From positions 1,798,001 to 1,862,000 of the forward strand of contig NZ_CP019402.1 of NCBI RefSeq assembly GCF_002024505.1: a stretch of 64,000 bases of DNA, read 5' to 3'. Under the pieces are notes generated by a model. It saw only the letters and a list, made by a program, of their open reading frames with translations, was not told where the DNA came from and ran no database searches. Of this stretch, positions 16,830 through 26,184 are shown in pieces. Source of the DNA: Plantibacter flavus. GTDB lineage: Bacteria; Actinomycetota; Actinomycetes; Actinomycetales; Microbacteriaceae. The translations under genes and the position numbers were made by a program. Position 1 is the first letter of the stretch; each line of letters starts with the position of its first letter.

Positions 16830-18863
16830 TCAGTCCTCGAGCCCGCGGCGTCGGAGGAGCGGCTCGATGACCGCGTCGCGCCCACGGAAGTCGCGGTAGG
16901 CCTCCAGCGGATCCTTCGAACCGCCGACCCCGAGGAGCTTGGTGCGGAAGCGGTCGCCGTTCTCCCTCGTCAGTCCGCCGTTCTCCGTGAACCAGTCGAC
17001 GGTGTCGGCGTCGAGCACCTCGCTCCAGATGTAGGAGTAGTAGCCGGCGTCGTATCCACCCGAGAAGGTGTGGGCGAAGTACGTGCTCGCGTACCGGGGC
17101 GGGACGGCCGGATTGTCGAGTCCGGCGGATCGGAGCGCCGCCGCCTCGAAGGCCTCCACATCGTCGATGCGGTCATCCGCACCGATGCTGTGCCACGCCT
17201 GGTCGAGCATCGCCGCAGCGAGGTACTCGCTCGTCGAGAAGCCCTCGTTGAATCCCTCGGACGCCTGGAGCTTCGCCACCAGTTCCTGCGGCATCGGCTC
17301 ACCGGTCTCGACGTGCCTGGCGTAGCCGGCGAGCACCTCGGGCCACAGCATCCACATCTCGTTCACCTGGCTCGGGAACTCGACGAAGTCCCGGAACACG
17401 TTCGTACCGGAGAACCGCGGGTACTCGACCTCCGCGAAAAGGCCGTGCAGCGCGTGGCCGAACTCGTGGAAGAAGGTCGTGACCTCGTCGAGGCTCAGCA
17501 GGGTGGGTTCGCGCTCGGCCGGCTTCGGGACGTTCAGGTTGTTGACCACGACGGTGGGCTGGTCGAGCAGGCGGTTCTGGGAGATGAGCGCGTTCATCCA
17601 GGCGCCGCCGCGCTTGCTGTCGCGGGTGTACAAGTCGAGGAGGTACAGGCCGAGGCCGGAGCCGTCCTCGTTCCAGACCTCGAAGACACGGACGTCGGGG
17701 TGATAGCCCCGGAGATCGGTCCGTTCGGCGAAGGTGATGCCGTAGAGCTTGGTCGCAGCGGCGAACACCCCGTCGAACAGGACCCGCCCCGCTTCGAAGT
17801 ACGGGCGCATCACGCTGGTGTCGACGTCGAACCGGTCGATCCTGACCTCTTCGGTCGCGAACGGCCAATCCCATGCTCCGACGGTCTCGAGGCCGGTGAC
17901 CCGCTCGAGCTCGCGCTGTTCCCGATCCGCGTTGCGGGCAGCGGGGATCGCCAGACGGGAGAGGAGCGCTGCGACGGCCTCCGGGGTCCCCGCGGTCTGG
18001 TCCGCGGTGACCACCGCCGCGTGCGACGGGAACCCCAGGAGTGCGGCGCGCTCGGCTCGGAGGCGGGTGATCTCGAGCACGAGGTCACGGTTGTCGTTCG
18101 GTCCGCCGTGCGTGCCGCGGGCACGGGAGGCCGTCATGATCCGCTCGCGGACGCCGCGGTGCGTCAACGACGACAGCGCCGGATGGCCGGTCGGGAGGAC
18201 GAGGGTGATGAGCCATCCGTCGAGACCTCGTTCGGCGGCCGCCTGGGCCGCGGCGGAGATCTCGCCCGCACTCAGCCCGTCGAGCTCAGCGGCATCGGTG
18301 AGGTGGACGGCGAGGTCGTTGGTGTCGGCCAGGAGCTGCTTCTCGAACCGGGTGGTCAGCGTCGAGAGGCGGAGATTGAGGTCGGAGAGCCGCTGCTTCT
18401 CCTCGGCGTCGAGACCGGCGCCCGCGAGCGTGTGTTCGCTGTACACGCGTCGGACCAGGTAGGCCGCCTCGGCCGACAGCTGGAGGTCGTCGAGACGTGC
18501 GTGGACCGCCGCGATCCGCGCGTACAGCGCGGGGTCGAGCCTGATCGCGTCCTCGTGGGCGGCCAGCTGTGGCGCGAGCTCCTCCTCGAGTGCATTGGTG
18601 AACGCGGAGCTGTCCGCCGAACTCTGATTGAAGAAGACCGCTGCGACCCGCCTGAGGATCGCGCCGCTCCGTTCGAGCGGGATCAGCGTGTTCTCGAAGG
18701 TCGGCGCGTCGTCCTGCGCGGTGATCGCCGCGATCTCGTCGAGTTGCTGCGCGAACCCGGCTGTGAAGGCGGGGCGGAAGTGTTCCTCGCGGATCTCGCC
18801 GAACGGCGGCAGCTGATAGGGGAGTGTGCTCGGCTGGAGGAACGGATTCGTGTGTGATTCCAT
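16830..18863 (-). CDS. M3 family metallopeptidase (oligopeptidase / peptidyl-dipeptidase Dcp type)
   Basis: 677-residue cytoplasmic zinc peptidase without signal peptide. The zinc motif HEFGH is at 466-470 with the third ligand Glu495 in DFVEFPSQ, the HEXXH-X24-E arrangement of M3 enzymes. Length and the substrate-loop text GGYDAGYYSYIWSEV fit the Dcp/OpdA branch, which degrades short peptides released by Clp and other proteases. The start ATG has a reverse-strand TAGGGT five bases upstream, so the mRNA is probably leaderless. Confidence 0.93.
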   Translation of the reverse strand: MESHTNPFLQPSTLPYQLPPFGEIREEHFRPAFTAGFAQQLDEIAAITAQDDAPTFENTLIPLERSGAILRRVAAVFFNQSSADSSAFTNALEEELAPQLAAHEDAIRLDPALYARIAAVHARLDDLQLSAEAAYLVRRVYSEHTLAGAGLDAEEKQRLSDLNLRLSTLTTRFEKQLLADTNDLAVHLTDAAELDGLSAGEISAAAQAAAERGLDGWLITLVLPTGHPALSSLTHRGVRERIMTASRARGTHGGPNDNRDLVLEITRLRAERAALLGFPSHAAVVTADQTAGTPEAVAALLSRLAIPAARNADREQRELERVTGLETVGAWDWPFATEEVRIDRFDVDTSVMRPYFEAGRVLFDGVFAAATKLYGITFAERTDLRGYHPDVRVFEVWNEDGSGLGLYLLDLYTRDSKRGGAWMNALISQNRLLDQPTVVVNNLNVPKPAEREPTLLSLDEVTTFFHEFGHALHGLFAEVEYPRFSGTNVFRDFVEFPSQVNEMWMLWPEVLAGYARHVETGEPMPQELVAKLQASEGFNEGFSTSEYLAAAMLDQAWHSIGADDRIDDVEAFEAAALRSAGLDNPAVPPRYASTYFAHTFSGGYDAGYYSYIWSEVLDADTVDWFTENGGLTRENGDRFRTKLLGVGGSKDPLEAYRDFRGRDAVIEPLLRRRGLED

Positions 18864-18868
18864 ACCTC

Positions 18869-18874
18869 ACCCTA
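18869..18874 (-). promoter_or_regulatory. -10 element, leaderless start of M3 peptidase
   Basis: Reverse-strand TAGGGT five bases before the ATG at 18863. Confidence 0.5.
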
Positions 18875-18896
18875 TCCAGCGTGCCGGGGAGGAGGC

Positions 18897-19154
18897 TCAG
18901 TCCTCGTCGTCGTCGTGGTCGTCGTCCGGCCGGGTGAGGCTGACGGAACCGTCCGCGTGCTGACGGATGGTCGTACCGTCGTCGAGCTCGACGACGGGTC
19001 GGCGTTCGAGCCAGGTGAGGGTCCAGCGCCACGAGGATGCGTCCACGCCCTGCGCGAGCAACTCCTGCTCCTCGGCGGCGATGGCCGTCTGCACCGGCGT
19101 CGGCACGTTCTCCGGTGGCTTGGCGCCGACGGCCCAGCGGGTCCCGAGTTGCAT
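18897..19154 (-). CDS. Hypothetical 85-residue protein with acidic tail
   Basis: A small soluble protein with one tryptophan-rich strand-like segment (SSWRWTLTWLERRPVVELDDG) and a C-terminus of almost pure Asp/Glu (DDDHDDDED). No family is recognised. Its ATG shares one base with the GNAT stop (TGATG), so it is translationally coupled and likely the last gene of the valS-GNAT unit. Confidence 0.75.
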   Translation of the reverse strand: MQLGTRWAVGAKPPENVPTPVQTAIAAEEQELLAQGVDASSWRWTLTWLERRPVVELDDGTTIRQHADGSVSLTRPDDDHDDDED

Positions 19155-19600
19155 CACGGCTCCAGGTCGTAGGTGACCCAGCTCGTGCGGGTCGCCAGTT
19201 TGTCGTACACGGCCTGGGCGCGCTCGTTGTCGGCGGCGGTGATCCACCGTACGACGCTGTGGCCGTCCGCCTTCGCGAGGTCGCGGACGTGCTCGATCAG
19301 CGCGGTCCCGACTCCTCCGGTGCGGGCGTCCTCGGCGACGAAGAGGTCGTCGAGGTAGAGCCCGGTCCCACCGGCGAGGGCACGGGGGAACACGCGATAG
19401 TGGGCGAGCCCGACGAGGGCGCCCTGTGCGTCCTCCGCGACGAGCGCGGTCAACGGGTGGGTCGGGTCGCTGAGCCAGCCCCACACGAGGACGGCCTTCT
19501 CGTCGGTCAGGGGGTTGCCGTAGAACTCCCCGTATCCGGAGTACAGCGCGTGCCAGGCGAACAGGTCGCTCTCGACGGCGGGACGGATGGTGACGCTCAT
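19154..19600 (-). CDS. GNAT family N-acetyltransferase
   Basis: 148 residues of the GNAT fold. The acetyl-CoA pyrophosphate-binding motif is seen around ARTGGVGTALIEHV (Q/RxxGxG/A type), and the C-terminal strand NERAQAVYDKLA is typical. It transfers an acetyl group from acetyl-CoA to an unknown amine. Its ATG overlaps the valS stop by four bases (ATGA) and its stop overlaps the following small gene by one base. Confidence 0.88.
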   Translation of the reverse strand: MSVTIRPAVESDLFAWHALYSGYGEFYGNPLTDEKAVLVWGWLSDPTHPLTALVAEDAQGALVGLAHYRVFPRALAGGTGLYLDDLFVAEDARTGGVGTALIEHVRDLAKADGHSVVRWITAADNERAQAVYDKLATRTSWVTYDLEP

Positions 19601-22194
19601 GCGCGTGCCTCCTCGGCGTCGGCCGCCGGGGCGAAGACGATGTCGCCGACCGACAGGACATCGGCCGTGCGGAAGTCGAGGGACTCGATGCGTCCGACGG
19701 CGCGGAGGTCGTCTGCGACGAGCGCGAGCAGCTCGATCGATGCGGCGGGTCCGGCGATGACCGCGGAGTCCACCCGGGTCTTCTGGGACGCCTTGGCATC
19801 CGTCTTCGCGCGCCGGATGCCCGTGAGTGCCTCGCTCGCGAGCTGCAACACCTGCGGTTCGCCCGCTGCGAGTCCTGCGAACTCCTCGTCGGTCGGCCAG
19901 CTGGCACGGTGCACGGAGCCGTCGTGCGTCCAGGACCAGGCTTCCTCGGCCGCGAACGGGATGAACGGGGCGAACAGGCGGAGCAGGGTCGAGAGCGCGA
20001 TCCGCAGCGCGGCCACCGCCGAAGCCTGCTCAGGGCTCTCCTCGCCGTAGGCCCGCTCCTTGACGAGCTCGAGGTAGTCGTCGCAGAACGTCCAGAAGAA
20101 CGCTTCGGTGAGCTCGAGCGCGCGCGCGTGGTCGTAACCGGCCAGCGCACTGCTGGCGTCGGCGACGGTCTTGCGGAGGACGCTCAGCATGGCGAGGTCG
20201 ACGGCCTCCGTCACCGGGGCGTCTTCACGACCGGTGAACCCGAGGATGAACTTCGAGGCGTTGAGCACCTTGATCGCCAGGCGTCGGCCGATCTTGATCT
20301 GCGTCGGGTTCTGCGGGTCGAAGGCGGCGTCGGTGCCGAGACGGCTCGAGGCCGCCCAGTACCGGACGGCGTCCGAACCGTGCTGTTCGAGCATGGCCGC
20401 CGGCGTGACGACGTTGCCCTTCGACTTCGACATCTTCTTGCGGTCGGGGTCGACGATGAAGCCGGACACGGAGGCGTGCTCCCACGGCTTCCGGTCGTAC
20501 TCGAGGACGCTGCGGAGCATGGTGGAGAACAGCCAGGTGCGGATGATGTCCTGACCCTGCGGGCGCAGCGAGTACGGGAACACGAGATCCCAGAGCTCTG
20601 GGTCGCGCTCCCAGCCGCCGGCGAGCTGCGGGGTGAGGCTCGACGTGGCCCAGGTGTCCATGACGTCGACCTCGCCCATGAACCCACCGGGGACGCCGCG
20701 CTGCGACTCGTCGTAACCGGGTGCGGCATCGCTGGAGGGATCGACGGGCAGAGCGGCGTGGTCTGGCGCGATCGGCTGGTCGTAGACCGGGTTGCCGTCG
20801 GCGTCGAGCGGGTACCAGAGGGGGATCGGCACACCGAAGAAGCGCTGGCGGGAGATCAGCCAGTCGCCAGACAGACCACCGACCCAGTTCTCGTAGCGCA
20901 CGCGCATGAAGTCGGGGTGCCACTCGAGCTCCGAGCCGAGTTCGAGGAGGCGGCTGCGGAGCTGTTCGTCGCGGGCGCCGTTGCGGATGTACCACTGGCG
21001 GGTCGAGACGATCTCCAGCGGCTTGTCGCCCTTCTCGAAGAACTTCACCGGGTGGGTGATCTGCTTCGGCTCACCGATCAGGTCGCCCGAGGCAGCGAGG
21101 AGCTCGACGACGGTCTGCTTGGCGCTGAAGACGGTCTTCCCGGCGAGCTGCGCGTACGCCTCGAGACCGGCTTCGGAGGTGATCGCCTCAGGGGCCTCCG
21201 AGATGACGCGGCCGTCGAAGCCGAGGATCGCGCGGTTGGGGAGGTCGAGTTCGCGCCACCACACGATGTCGGTGATGTCGCCGAAGGTGCACACCATCGC
21301 GATGCCGGCGCCCTTGTCGGGCTGGGCGAGGTGGTGGGCGAGCACGGGCACCTCGACGCCGAACACCGGCGTGGTCACGGTCGTGCCGAACAGCGGCTTG
21401 AAGCGCTCGTCGTCTGGGTGGGCGACGAGGGCGACGCAGGCGGGGAGGAGCTCCGGCCGTGTGGTCTCGATCTCGATGGTGCCGCCGTCCGGGCGGTGGA
21501 AGGACAGCCGACGGTAGGTGCCCGGCTGCTCCTTGTCCTCGAGCTCCGCCTGGGCGACCGCCGTTCGGAAGGTGATGTCCCAGAGGGTCGGCGCCATTGC
21601 CTGGTAGGCCTCGCCGCGGTCCAGGTTGCGCAGGAACGCGAGCTGGCTCGCCGTGATCGACTCGTCGCCGATGGTGCGGTAGCTCTGCGTCCAGTCCACG
21701 GAGAGGCCGAGCGCACGCCAGACGGCCTCGAACTGCTGCTCGTCCTCGACGGTGAGGCGCTCGCACAGCTCGATGAAGTTGCGACGCGAGATCGGGATCT
21801 GATCGGCGGCCTTCGTGCTCTTGTTGTCGCCACCCTCGAACGGCGGGGTGAAGTCCGCGTCGTAGGGGAGTGTCGGGTCGCACCGGACGCCGTAGTAGTT
21901 CTGGACGCGGCGTTCGGTCGGGAGACCGTTGTCGTCCCAGCCCATGGGGTAGAAGACGCGCTTGCCGGTCATCCGCTGGTAGCGGGCGATCACGTCGGTG
22001 TGCGTGTAGCTGAAGACGTGACCGATGTGCAGGGAGCCGGAAGCGGTCGGCGGCGGGGTGTCGATCGAGTAGATGCACTCACGCGTCGCGCCGTCGCGCT
22101 CGAACCGGTAGGTCCCCGCGGACTCCCAGGAGGAGCCCCACTTCTGCTCGAGACCTTCGAGGGCCGGCTTGTCCGGGATGCTGGCAGCGGTCAT
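19597..22194 (-). CDS. valS: Valyl-tRNA synthetase (archaeal-like form)
   Basis: 865-residue class I synthetase charging tRNA-Val. The HIGH signature is HIGH at 56-59 in SGSLHIGHVFSYTHTD, and KMSKS is at 587-591. The editing CP1 domain keeps the TTRPE motif (about 244-248). The HIGHVFSYTHTDVIARYQRM style and the lack of a C-terminal coiled coil resemble the archaeal-like ValRS branch. The start is ATG 22194, with GGAGA nine bases upstream; the frame is open for another kilobase upstream only as an antisense shadow of the acyltransferase gene. Confidence 0.96.
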   Translation of the reverse strand: MTAASIPDKPALEGLEQKWGSSWESAGTYRFERDGATRECIYSIDTPPPTASGSLHIGHVFSYTHTDVIARYQRMTGKRVFYPMGWDDNGLPTERRVQNYYGVRCDPTLPYDADFTPPFEGGDNKSTKAADQIPISRRNFIELCERLTVEDEQQFEAVWRALGLSVDWTQSYRTIGDESITASQLAFLRNLDRGEAYQAMAPTLWDITFRTAVAQAELEDKEQPGTYRRLSFHRPDGGTIEIETTRPELLPACVALVAHPDDERFKPLFGTTVTTPVFGVEVPVLAHHLAQPDKGAGIAMVCTFGDITDIVWWRELDLPNRAILGFDGRVISEAPEAITSEAGLEAYAQLAGKTVFSAKQTVVELLAASGDLIGEPKQITHPVKFFEKGDKPLEIVSTRQWYIRNGARDEQLRSRLLELGSELEWHPDFMRVRYENWVGGLSGDWLISRQRFFGVPIPLWYPLDADGNPVYDQPIAPDHAALPVDPSSDAAPGYDESQRGVPGGFMGEVDVMDTWATSSLTPQLAGGWERDPELWDLVFPYSLRPQGQDIIRTWLFSTMLRSVLEYDRKPWEHASVSGFIVDPDRKKMSKSKGNVVTPAAMLEQHGSDAVRYWAASSRLGTDAAFDPQNPTQIKIGRRLAIKVLNASKFILGFTGREDAPVTEAVDLAMLSVLRKTVADASSALAGYDHARALELTEAFFWTFCDDYLELVKERAYGEESPEQASAVAALRIALSTLLRLFAPFIPFAAEEAWSWTHDGSVHRASWPTDEEFAGLAAGEPQVLQLASEALTGIRRAKTDAKASQKTRVDSAVIAGPAASIELLALVADDLRAVGRIESLDFRTADVLSVGDIVFAPAADAEEARA

Positions 22195-22314
22195 GAGGCG
22201 ATCTCCTGCTGATATGTGCGGCACCGTGTCTGCGTGCCTGAGTGTGTGGGAACATCCCATGCTATCGCAGGGGACCGGGAGGTCGCCGGACCGCCGACCG
22301 CCATCCTCCGCCGA

Positions 22315-22320
22315 TAGCAT
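22315..22320 (+). promoter_or_regulatory. -10 element, leaderless start of acyltransferase
   Basis: TAGCAT ends six bases before the GTG at 22327, supporting that start. Confidence 0.5.
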
Positions 22321-22326
22321 CGGACC

Positions 22327-24531
22327 GTGTCGACCAGAGCCGTCACCGGACCCGTCAGAGCCGACCTCCAGGGCCTTCGTGCCGTGGCGGTCTCGCTCGT
22401 CGTGGTGTTCCATCTCTGGCCGGGGCTCATACCGGGCGGGTTCGTCGGCGTCGACGTGTTCTTCGCGATCTCCGGGTTCCTCATCACGGCGCACCTCCTC
22501 GACGAGGTCGAGCGATCCGGTTCGGTCCGACTCGGGCGGTTCTGGGCCCGGCGCGCACGACGGCTGCTCCCCGCCGCACTCACCGTCCTCACCGCGACCC
22601 TCGTCGCGAGCTGGTACCTCGCGCCGCTCGGGGACCTGCCCCGGTTCCTGCGCGAGATCGCGTGGTCGGCCCTGTACATCGAGAACTGGGCGCTCGCGGG
22701 ATCCGCGATCGACTACCTCGCGGCGGAGGACGCTCCGTCGCCGGTGCAGCACTTCTGGTCGCTGTCGGTCGAGGAGCAGTTCTACCTCGTCTGGCCGATC
22801 CTGGTCCTCGGCGCCGGCTGGCTCGCCGTGCGGGTCGCCCGTCGCTCGGCTGCGCCGACGGTGCGGCGTCGGGGCGTCGCGATCGCGATCGGACTCGTCT
22901 GCATCGCGTCGGCCGCCTGGTCGGTCGTCTTCACCGTGCAGGACCCGTCTCCGGCCTACTTCGCGACGACGACGAGGGCCTGGGAGTTCGCCGCCGGGGG
23001 ACTGACGGCGATCCTGGTCGCCGAGGGGGCCCGGCGCGGCTGGGGGCTGCGGGCGGGTGGGCGCACGGTCGTCGCCTGGCTCGGCTTCGCCGCGATCGGG
23101 GCGGCTGCCGTCTGGTATTCGGGGGAGACACCCTTCCCGGCGTTGACCGCGGCGCTGCCGGTGGGCGGGACGATCGCCGTGATGGCGGCCTGGGCCCCGG
23201 ACGTCCGGTGGTCGCCGACCGCACTGCTCGCCCGGTCGCCGATCCAATGGCTCGGCGACCGCTCCTACGCGGTCTACCTCTGGCACTGGCCCCTCATCGT
23301 GTTCGGCGGGATCGTGCTCGGTCGTTCGGCCACGGTCCCCGAGCAGCTCGTCCTCCTCGTCATCACCGGCGTCCTGGCGGAGGTGACGACGCGGTTCGTG
23401 GAGCGCCCGATCCGGTTCGGGCGTGTCGCAGCTTGGCGGCCACGACGGGTCATCGGCGCGACCGCCCTCGCGATGAGCGTCCTGTCGATCGCCTCGATCG
23501 GGGTGCTCCCCGGTGCCGAGGCACGCATCGCGGCCGAACAGCAGCGCATCGAGACCCTGGTCGCGACCCCGTCGAACTGCCTCGGTGCCGCAGAGCTCGT
23601 CGATGCTGCAGCGTGTCCGCGGGACGACGGAGCGTCATCGGACGGCAGGGAAGGCTCCGGTGGCGAGACCTCGCGCGACGGTTCCTCGGCGTCTCCAGGG
23701 GATGAGACCCGCGGGGTCGTCATTCCCGACGCGTCGCTGGCCGACCTGCCGCCGGACCGCTGCATCACCGACATCCGAGCCGCCGTGTTCGAGGTCTGCG
23801 CCTACGGTGCCGGCGCGGAGCAGGCGACGAGGACGATGGCGCTCATCGGGGACTCGCACGCCGAGCAGTGGTTGCCGGCGTTCGCGACGGCTGCCGAGAC
23901 GAACGGGTGGCGGCTCCTCGTCGCGGCGAAGAGCTCCTGCCCGTTCAGCGACGCCGAGCGCACGGAGCCCGGGACGAGCGCCGCGGTGCTCGCCGAGATG
24001 CGCGCCGGGTGCCTGAGCTGGAACCGCGACGCCCTCGAGCTGCTGCGGGACGAGCCGGGGATCGACACGCTCGTCGTCTCGGCGCGCGCCCGGAACCCGG
24101 TCGTCGCCGAGGGGGACCGCGACTGGCGGGAGGTGGCTGCGGAGGCCTATGCGGAGCGCTGGGCGCTCGTGCCCGAGACGATCGAGCAGATCATCGTCCT
24201 GCGCGACACCCCGACGATGGCGGACGACGTGCTGGAGTGCGTCCGCGACGACGCTGATCCGGAGGACGGGTGCGCCCGGGACCGGAGCGACGCGCTCACG
24301 GAGGATCCGCAGTACGAGGCCGCCCTCGCGAGCACCGACCCACGGGTCCGTGCCGTCGACCTCTCGGACGCCCTGTGCGCGTCCGATCGGTGTTCGCCGG
24401 TGATCGGCGGTGTCCTCGCGTACCGCGATCACCACCACCTGAGCTGGGTGTACGCCGAGACCCTCGCGCCCGTCGTCCAGGCGGTGCTCGACCGGATCCC
24501 GACGCCGGACTCAGACCGCGTCGCTCCCTGA
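22327..24531 (+). CDS. Acyltransferase 3 / SGNH fusion, O-acetyltransferase (OafA/YrhL type)
   Basis: 734 residues. Residues 1-380 are the multi-helix acyltransferase-3 membrane domain beginning LQGLRAVAVSLVVVFHLWPG, with the conserved FVGVDVFFAISGFLI and the SVEEQFYLVWP motif. A Ser/Gly/Asp-rich linker (about 430-470) leads to an extracytoplasmic SGNH hydrolase-like domain with the GDSHAEQW block. Such proteins move acetyl groups across the membrane to decorate cell-wall glycans or lipids; the acceptor is unknown. It ends converging on the ABC ATPase gene, the two coding regions overlapping by 21 bases. Confidence 0.93.
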   Translation: MSTRAVTGPVRADLQGLRAVAVSLVVVFHLWPGLIPGGFVGVDVFFAISGFLITAHLLDEVERSGSVRLGRFWARRARRLLPAALTVLTATLVASWYLAPLGDLPRFLREIAWSALYIENWALAGSAIDYLAAEDAPSPVQHFWSLSVEEQFYLVWPILVLGAGWLAVRVARRSAAPTVRRRGVAIAIGLVCIASAAWSVVFTVQDPSPAYFATTTRAWEFAAGGLTAILVAEGARRGWGLRAGGRTVVAWLGFAAIGAAAVWYSGETPFPALTAALPVGGTIAVMAAWAPDVRWSPTALLARSPIQWLGDRSYAVYLWHWPLIVFGGIVLGRSATVPEQLVLLVITGVLAEVTTRFVERPIRFGRVAAWRPRRVIGATALAMSVLSIASIGVLPGAEARIAAEQQRIETLVATPSNCLGAAELVDAAACPRDDGASSDGREGSGGETSRDGSSASPGDETRGVVIPDASLADLPPDRCITDIRAAVFEVCAYGAGAEQATRTMALIGDSHAEQWLPAFATAAETNGWRLLVAAKSSCPFSDAERTEPGTSAAVLAEMRAGCLSWNRDALELLRDEPGIDTLVVSARARNPVVAEGDRDWREVAAEAYAERWALVPETIEQIIVLRDTPTMADDVLECVRDDADPEDGCARDRSDALTEDPQYEAALASTDPRVRAVDLSDALCASDRCSPVIGGVLAYRDHHHLSWVYAETLAPVVQAVLDRIPTPDSDRVAP

Positions 24532-26184
24532 TGCCGCACCCGGTGCGATGAGGCGCGGAGCGTCGGCTGCCAGTCGGGCGGTGTAGGGGTGGGCCGGGGC
24601 GGTGAAGACCTGCTCGGCGTCGCCATGCTCGACGACCCGCCCGTGCTGCATCACGGCGACGCGGTCGCTCATGTGGCGGATGACGCCGAGGTCGTGGGAG
24701 ATCAGCAGGTAGCTGAGGCCGTGGCGTCGCTGCAGCTCGTCGAGGAGGTCCAGGATCCTGGCCTGGACGGTGACGTCGAGCGCGGAGACGGGTTCGTCGA
24801 GGATGAGCGTCGACGGTCGACTCGCGAGTGCCCGGGCGATCGCCACGCGTTGCCGCTGCCCGCCGGAGAGCGTCCGCGGGCGAGCGCGGGCCAGCGAGGG
24901 ATCGAGGCCGACGTCCGCGAGGAGACGGCTGATGTCGCGAGGTGCGGCCGCGCGTCCACGAACGGCGTCGGCGAGGATGGCGTCGACGCGCCAGCGTGGG
25001 TCGAACGAGCTCAGCGGATCCTGCGAGACCCAGCCCAGACGGTTCCGTCGTGGACGACGCGCTCGCTCGGGGAGCTCCGACCACGGTTCGCCCTCGAAGA
25101 GCACGGCTCCCGACTGCGGTGCGGTGAGACCGAGTGCGATGCGGGCGAGGGTGGTCTTGCCCGAACCGGACTCGCCGACCACGCCCAGGGTCGTCCCCGG
25201 TTCCAGGCGGAGCGAGACCTCGTCGACCGCCACGATCGGCGAGGCGCTCCGGCCACGCTCGAAGCTCCGGGTGACGGATCGGAACTCCAGCGCTGGTGCA
25301 TCCGATCCGGTCTGCGTCGTCGGACGGGTGCGCGTCGTCGGCTGTTCGGCCACCGGGGCCGCGTCGACCGGCTGGTCTGCGCTGAGGCGCGTCCCTCGAG
25401 CGCGGTCGGTGGGGACCGCGGCGATGAGGGCTCGGGTGTACGGGTGTGTCGGCCTGGTCAGCACCTGCTCGGCCGGCCCCTGCTCGACGACGACACCGTG
25501 CTGCATCACGACGAGGTGGTCGGCGATCGACGAGACGACGGCGAGGTCGTGGCTGATCAGGAGGAGGCCCGCCCCGCGCCGCTTGACGTCGTCGAGGAGG
25601 CCGATGACACGTGCTTGGACGGTGACGTCGAGCGCGGTCGTCGGTTCGTCGGCGATGAGGAGGTCGGGGTCCAATGCGATCGCCGATGCGATGAGCGCGC
25701 GCTGACGGAGTCCGCCGGAGAGTTCACCGGAACGCTGGCCGATGCGCGAAGCCGGGTCGGGTATGCCGACGGATTCGAGGAGTTCGAGCACCCGCCGGGT
25801 GCGGGCGGTCCGGTCGAGGTCGGTGCCGAGTCGGAGTGCGTCGTCGATCTCGCGGCCGATCGGTCGCAGGGGGTCGAGCGACACCAGCGCGTCCTGGAGG
25901 ACGAGTCCGATGCGACGCCCGCGCAGGCGTCGCCAGGCCGATGCTCCGAGTCCGCGGAGATCGGTGCCGTCGAAGTCGAGTCGAGCGGCCGTCACCCGCG
26001 CCGATGCGCCGGCGAGGCCCAGGAGCGATCTGGCGGTCACGCTCTTGCCGGAGCCCGACTCGCCGACGATCGCGACGCAGGTGCCGCGCTCGACCTGGAA
26101 GGAGACGCCGGAGACGACGGCGTCCCCACTGCCGAATCCGACCGTCAGTGCTTCCACCTGGAGCAGTGGCGCGGAGTCGCTCAT
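24511..26184 (-). CDS. Peptide-type ABC transporter, fused double ATPase (DppD-DppF type)
   Basis: 557 residues with two complete ATPase domains. The first has Walker A GESGSGKS, signature LSGGLRQR and Walker B LLIADEPTTALD. The second has GESGSGKT, LSGGQRQR and LILDEPVSALD. Each ends with an oligopeptide/dipeptide C-terminal motif (THPYTRALI and AHPYTARLA). A single chain thus supplies both cytoplasmic motors of an oligopeptide/dipeptide/nickel-family importer. The ATG at 26184 overlaps the permease stop by four bases. It is last in a four-gene operon in which every junction is an ATGA-type overlap. Confidence 0.93.
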   Translation of the reverse strand: MSDSAPLLQVEALTVGFGSGDAVVSGVSFQVERGTCVAIVGESGSGKSVTARSLLGLAGASARVTAARLDFDGTDLRGLGASAWRRLRGRRIGLVLQDALVSLDPLRPIGREIDDALRLGTDLDRTARTRRVLELLESVGIPDPASRIGQRSGELSGGLRQRALIASAIALDPDLLIADEPTTALDVTVQARVIGLLDDVKRRGAGLLLISHDLAVVSSIADHLVVMQHGVVVEQGPAEQVLTRPTHPYTRALIAAVPTDRARGTRLSADQPVDAAPVAEQPTTRTRPTTQTGSDAPALEFRSVTRSFERGRSASPIVAVDEVSLRLEPGTTLGVVGESGSGKTTLARIALGLTAPQSGAVLFEGEPWSELPERARRPRRNRLGWVSQDPLSSFDPRWRVDAILADAVRGRAAAPRDISRLLADVGLDPSLARARPRTLSGGQRQRVAIARALASRPSTLILDEPVSALDVTVQARILDLLDELQRRHGLSYLLISHDLGVIRHMSDRVAVMQHGRVVEHGDAEQVFTAPAHPYTARLAADAPRLIAPGAASGSDAV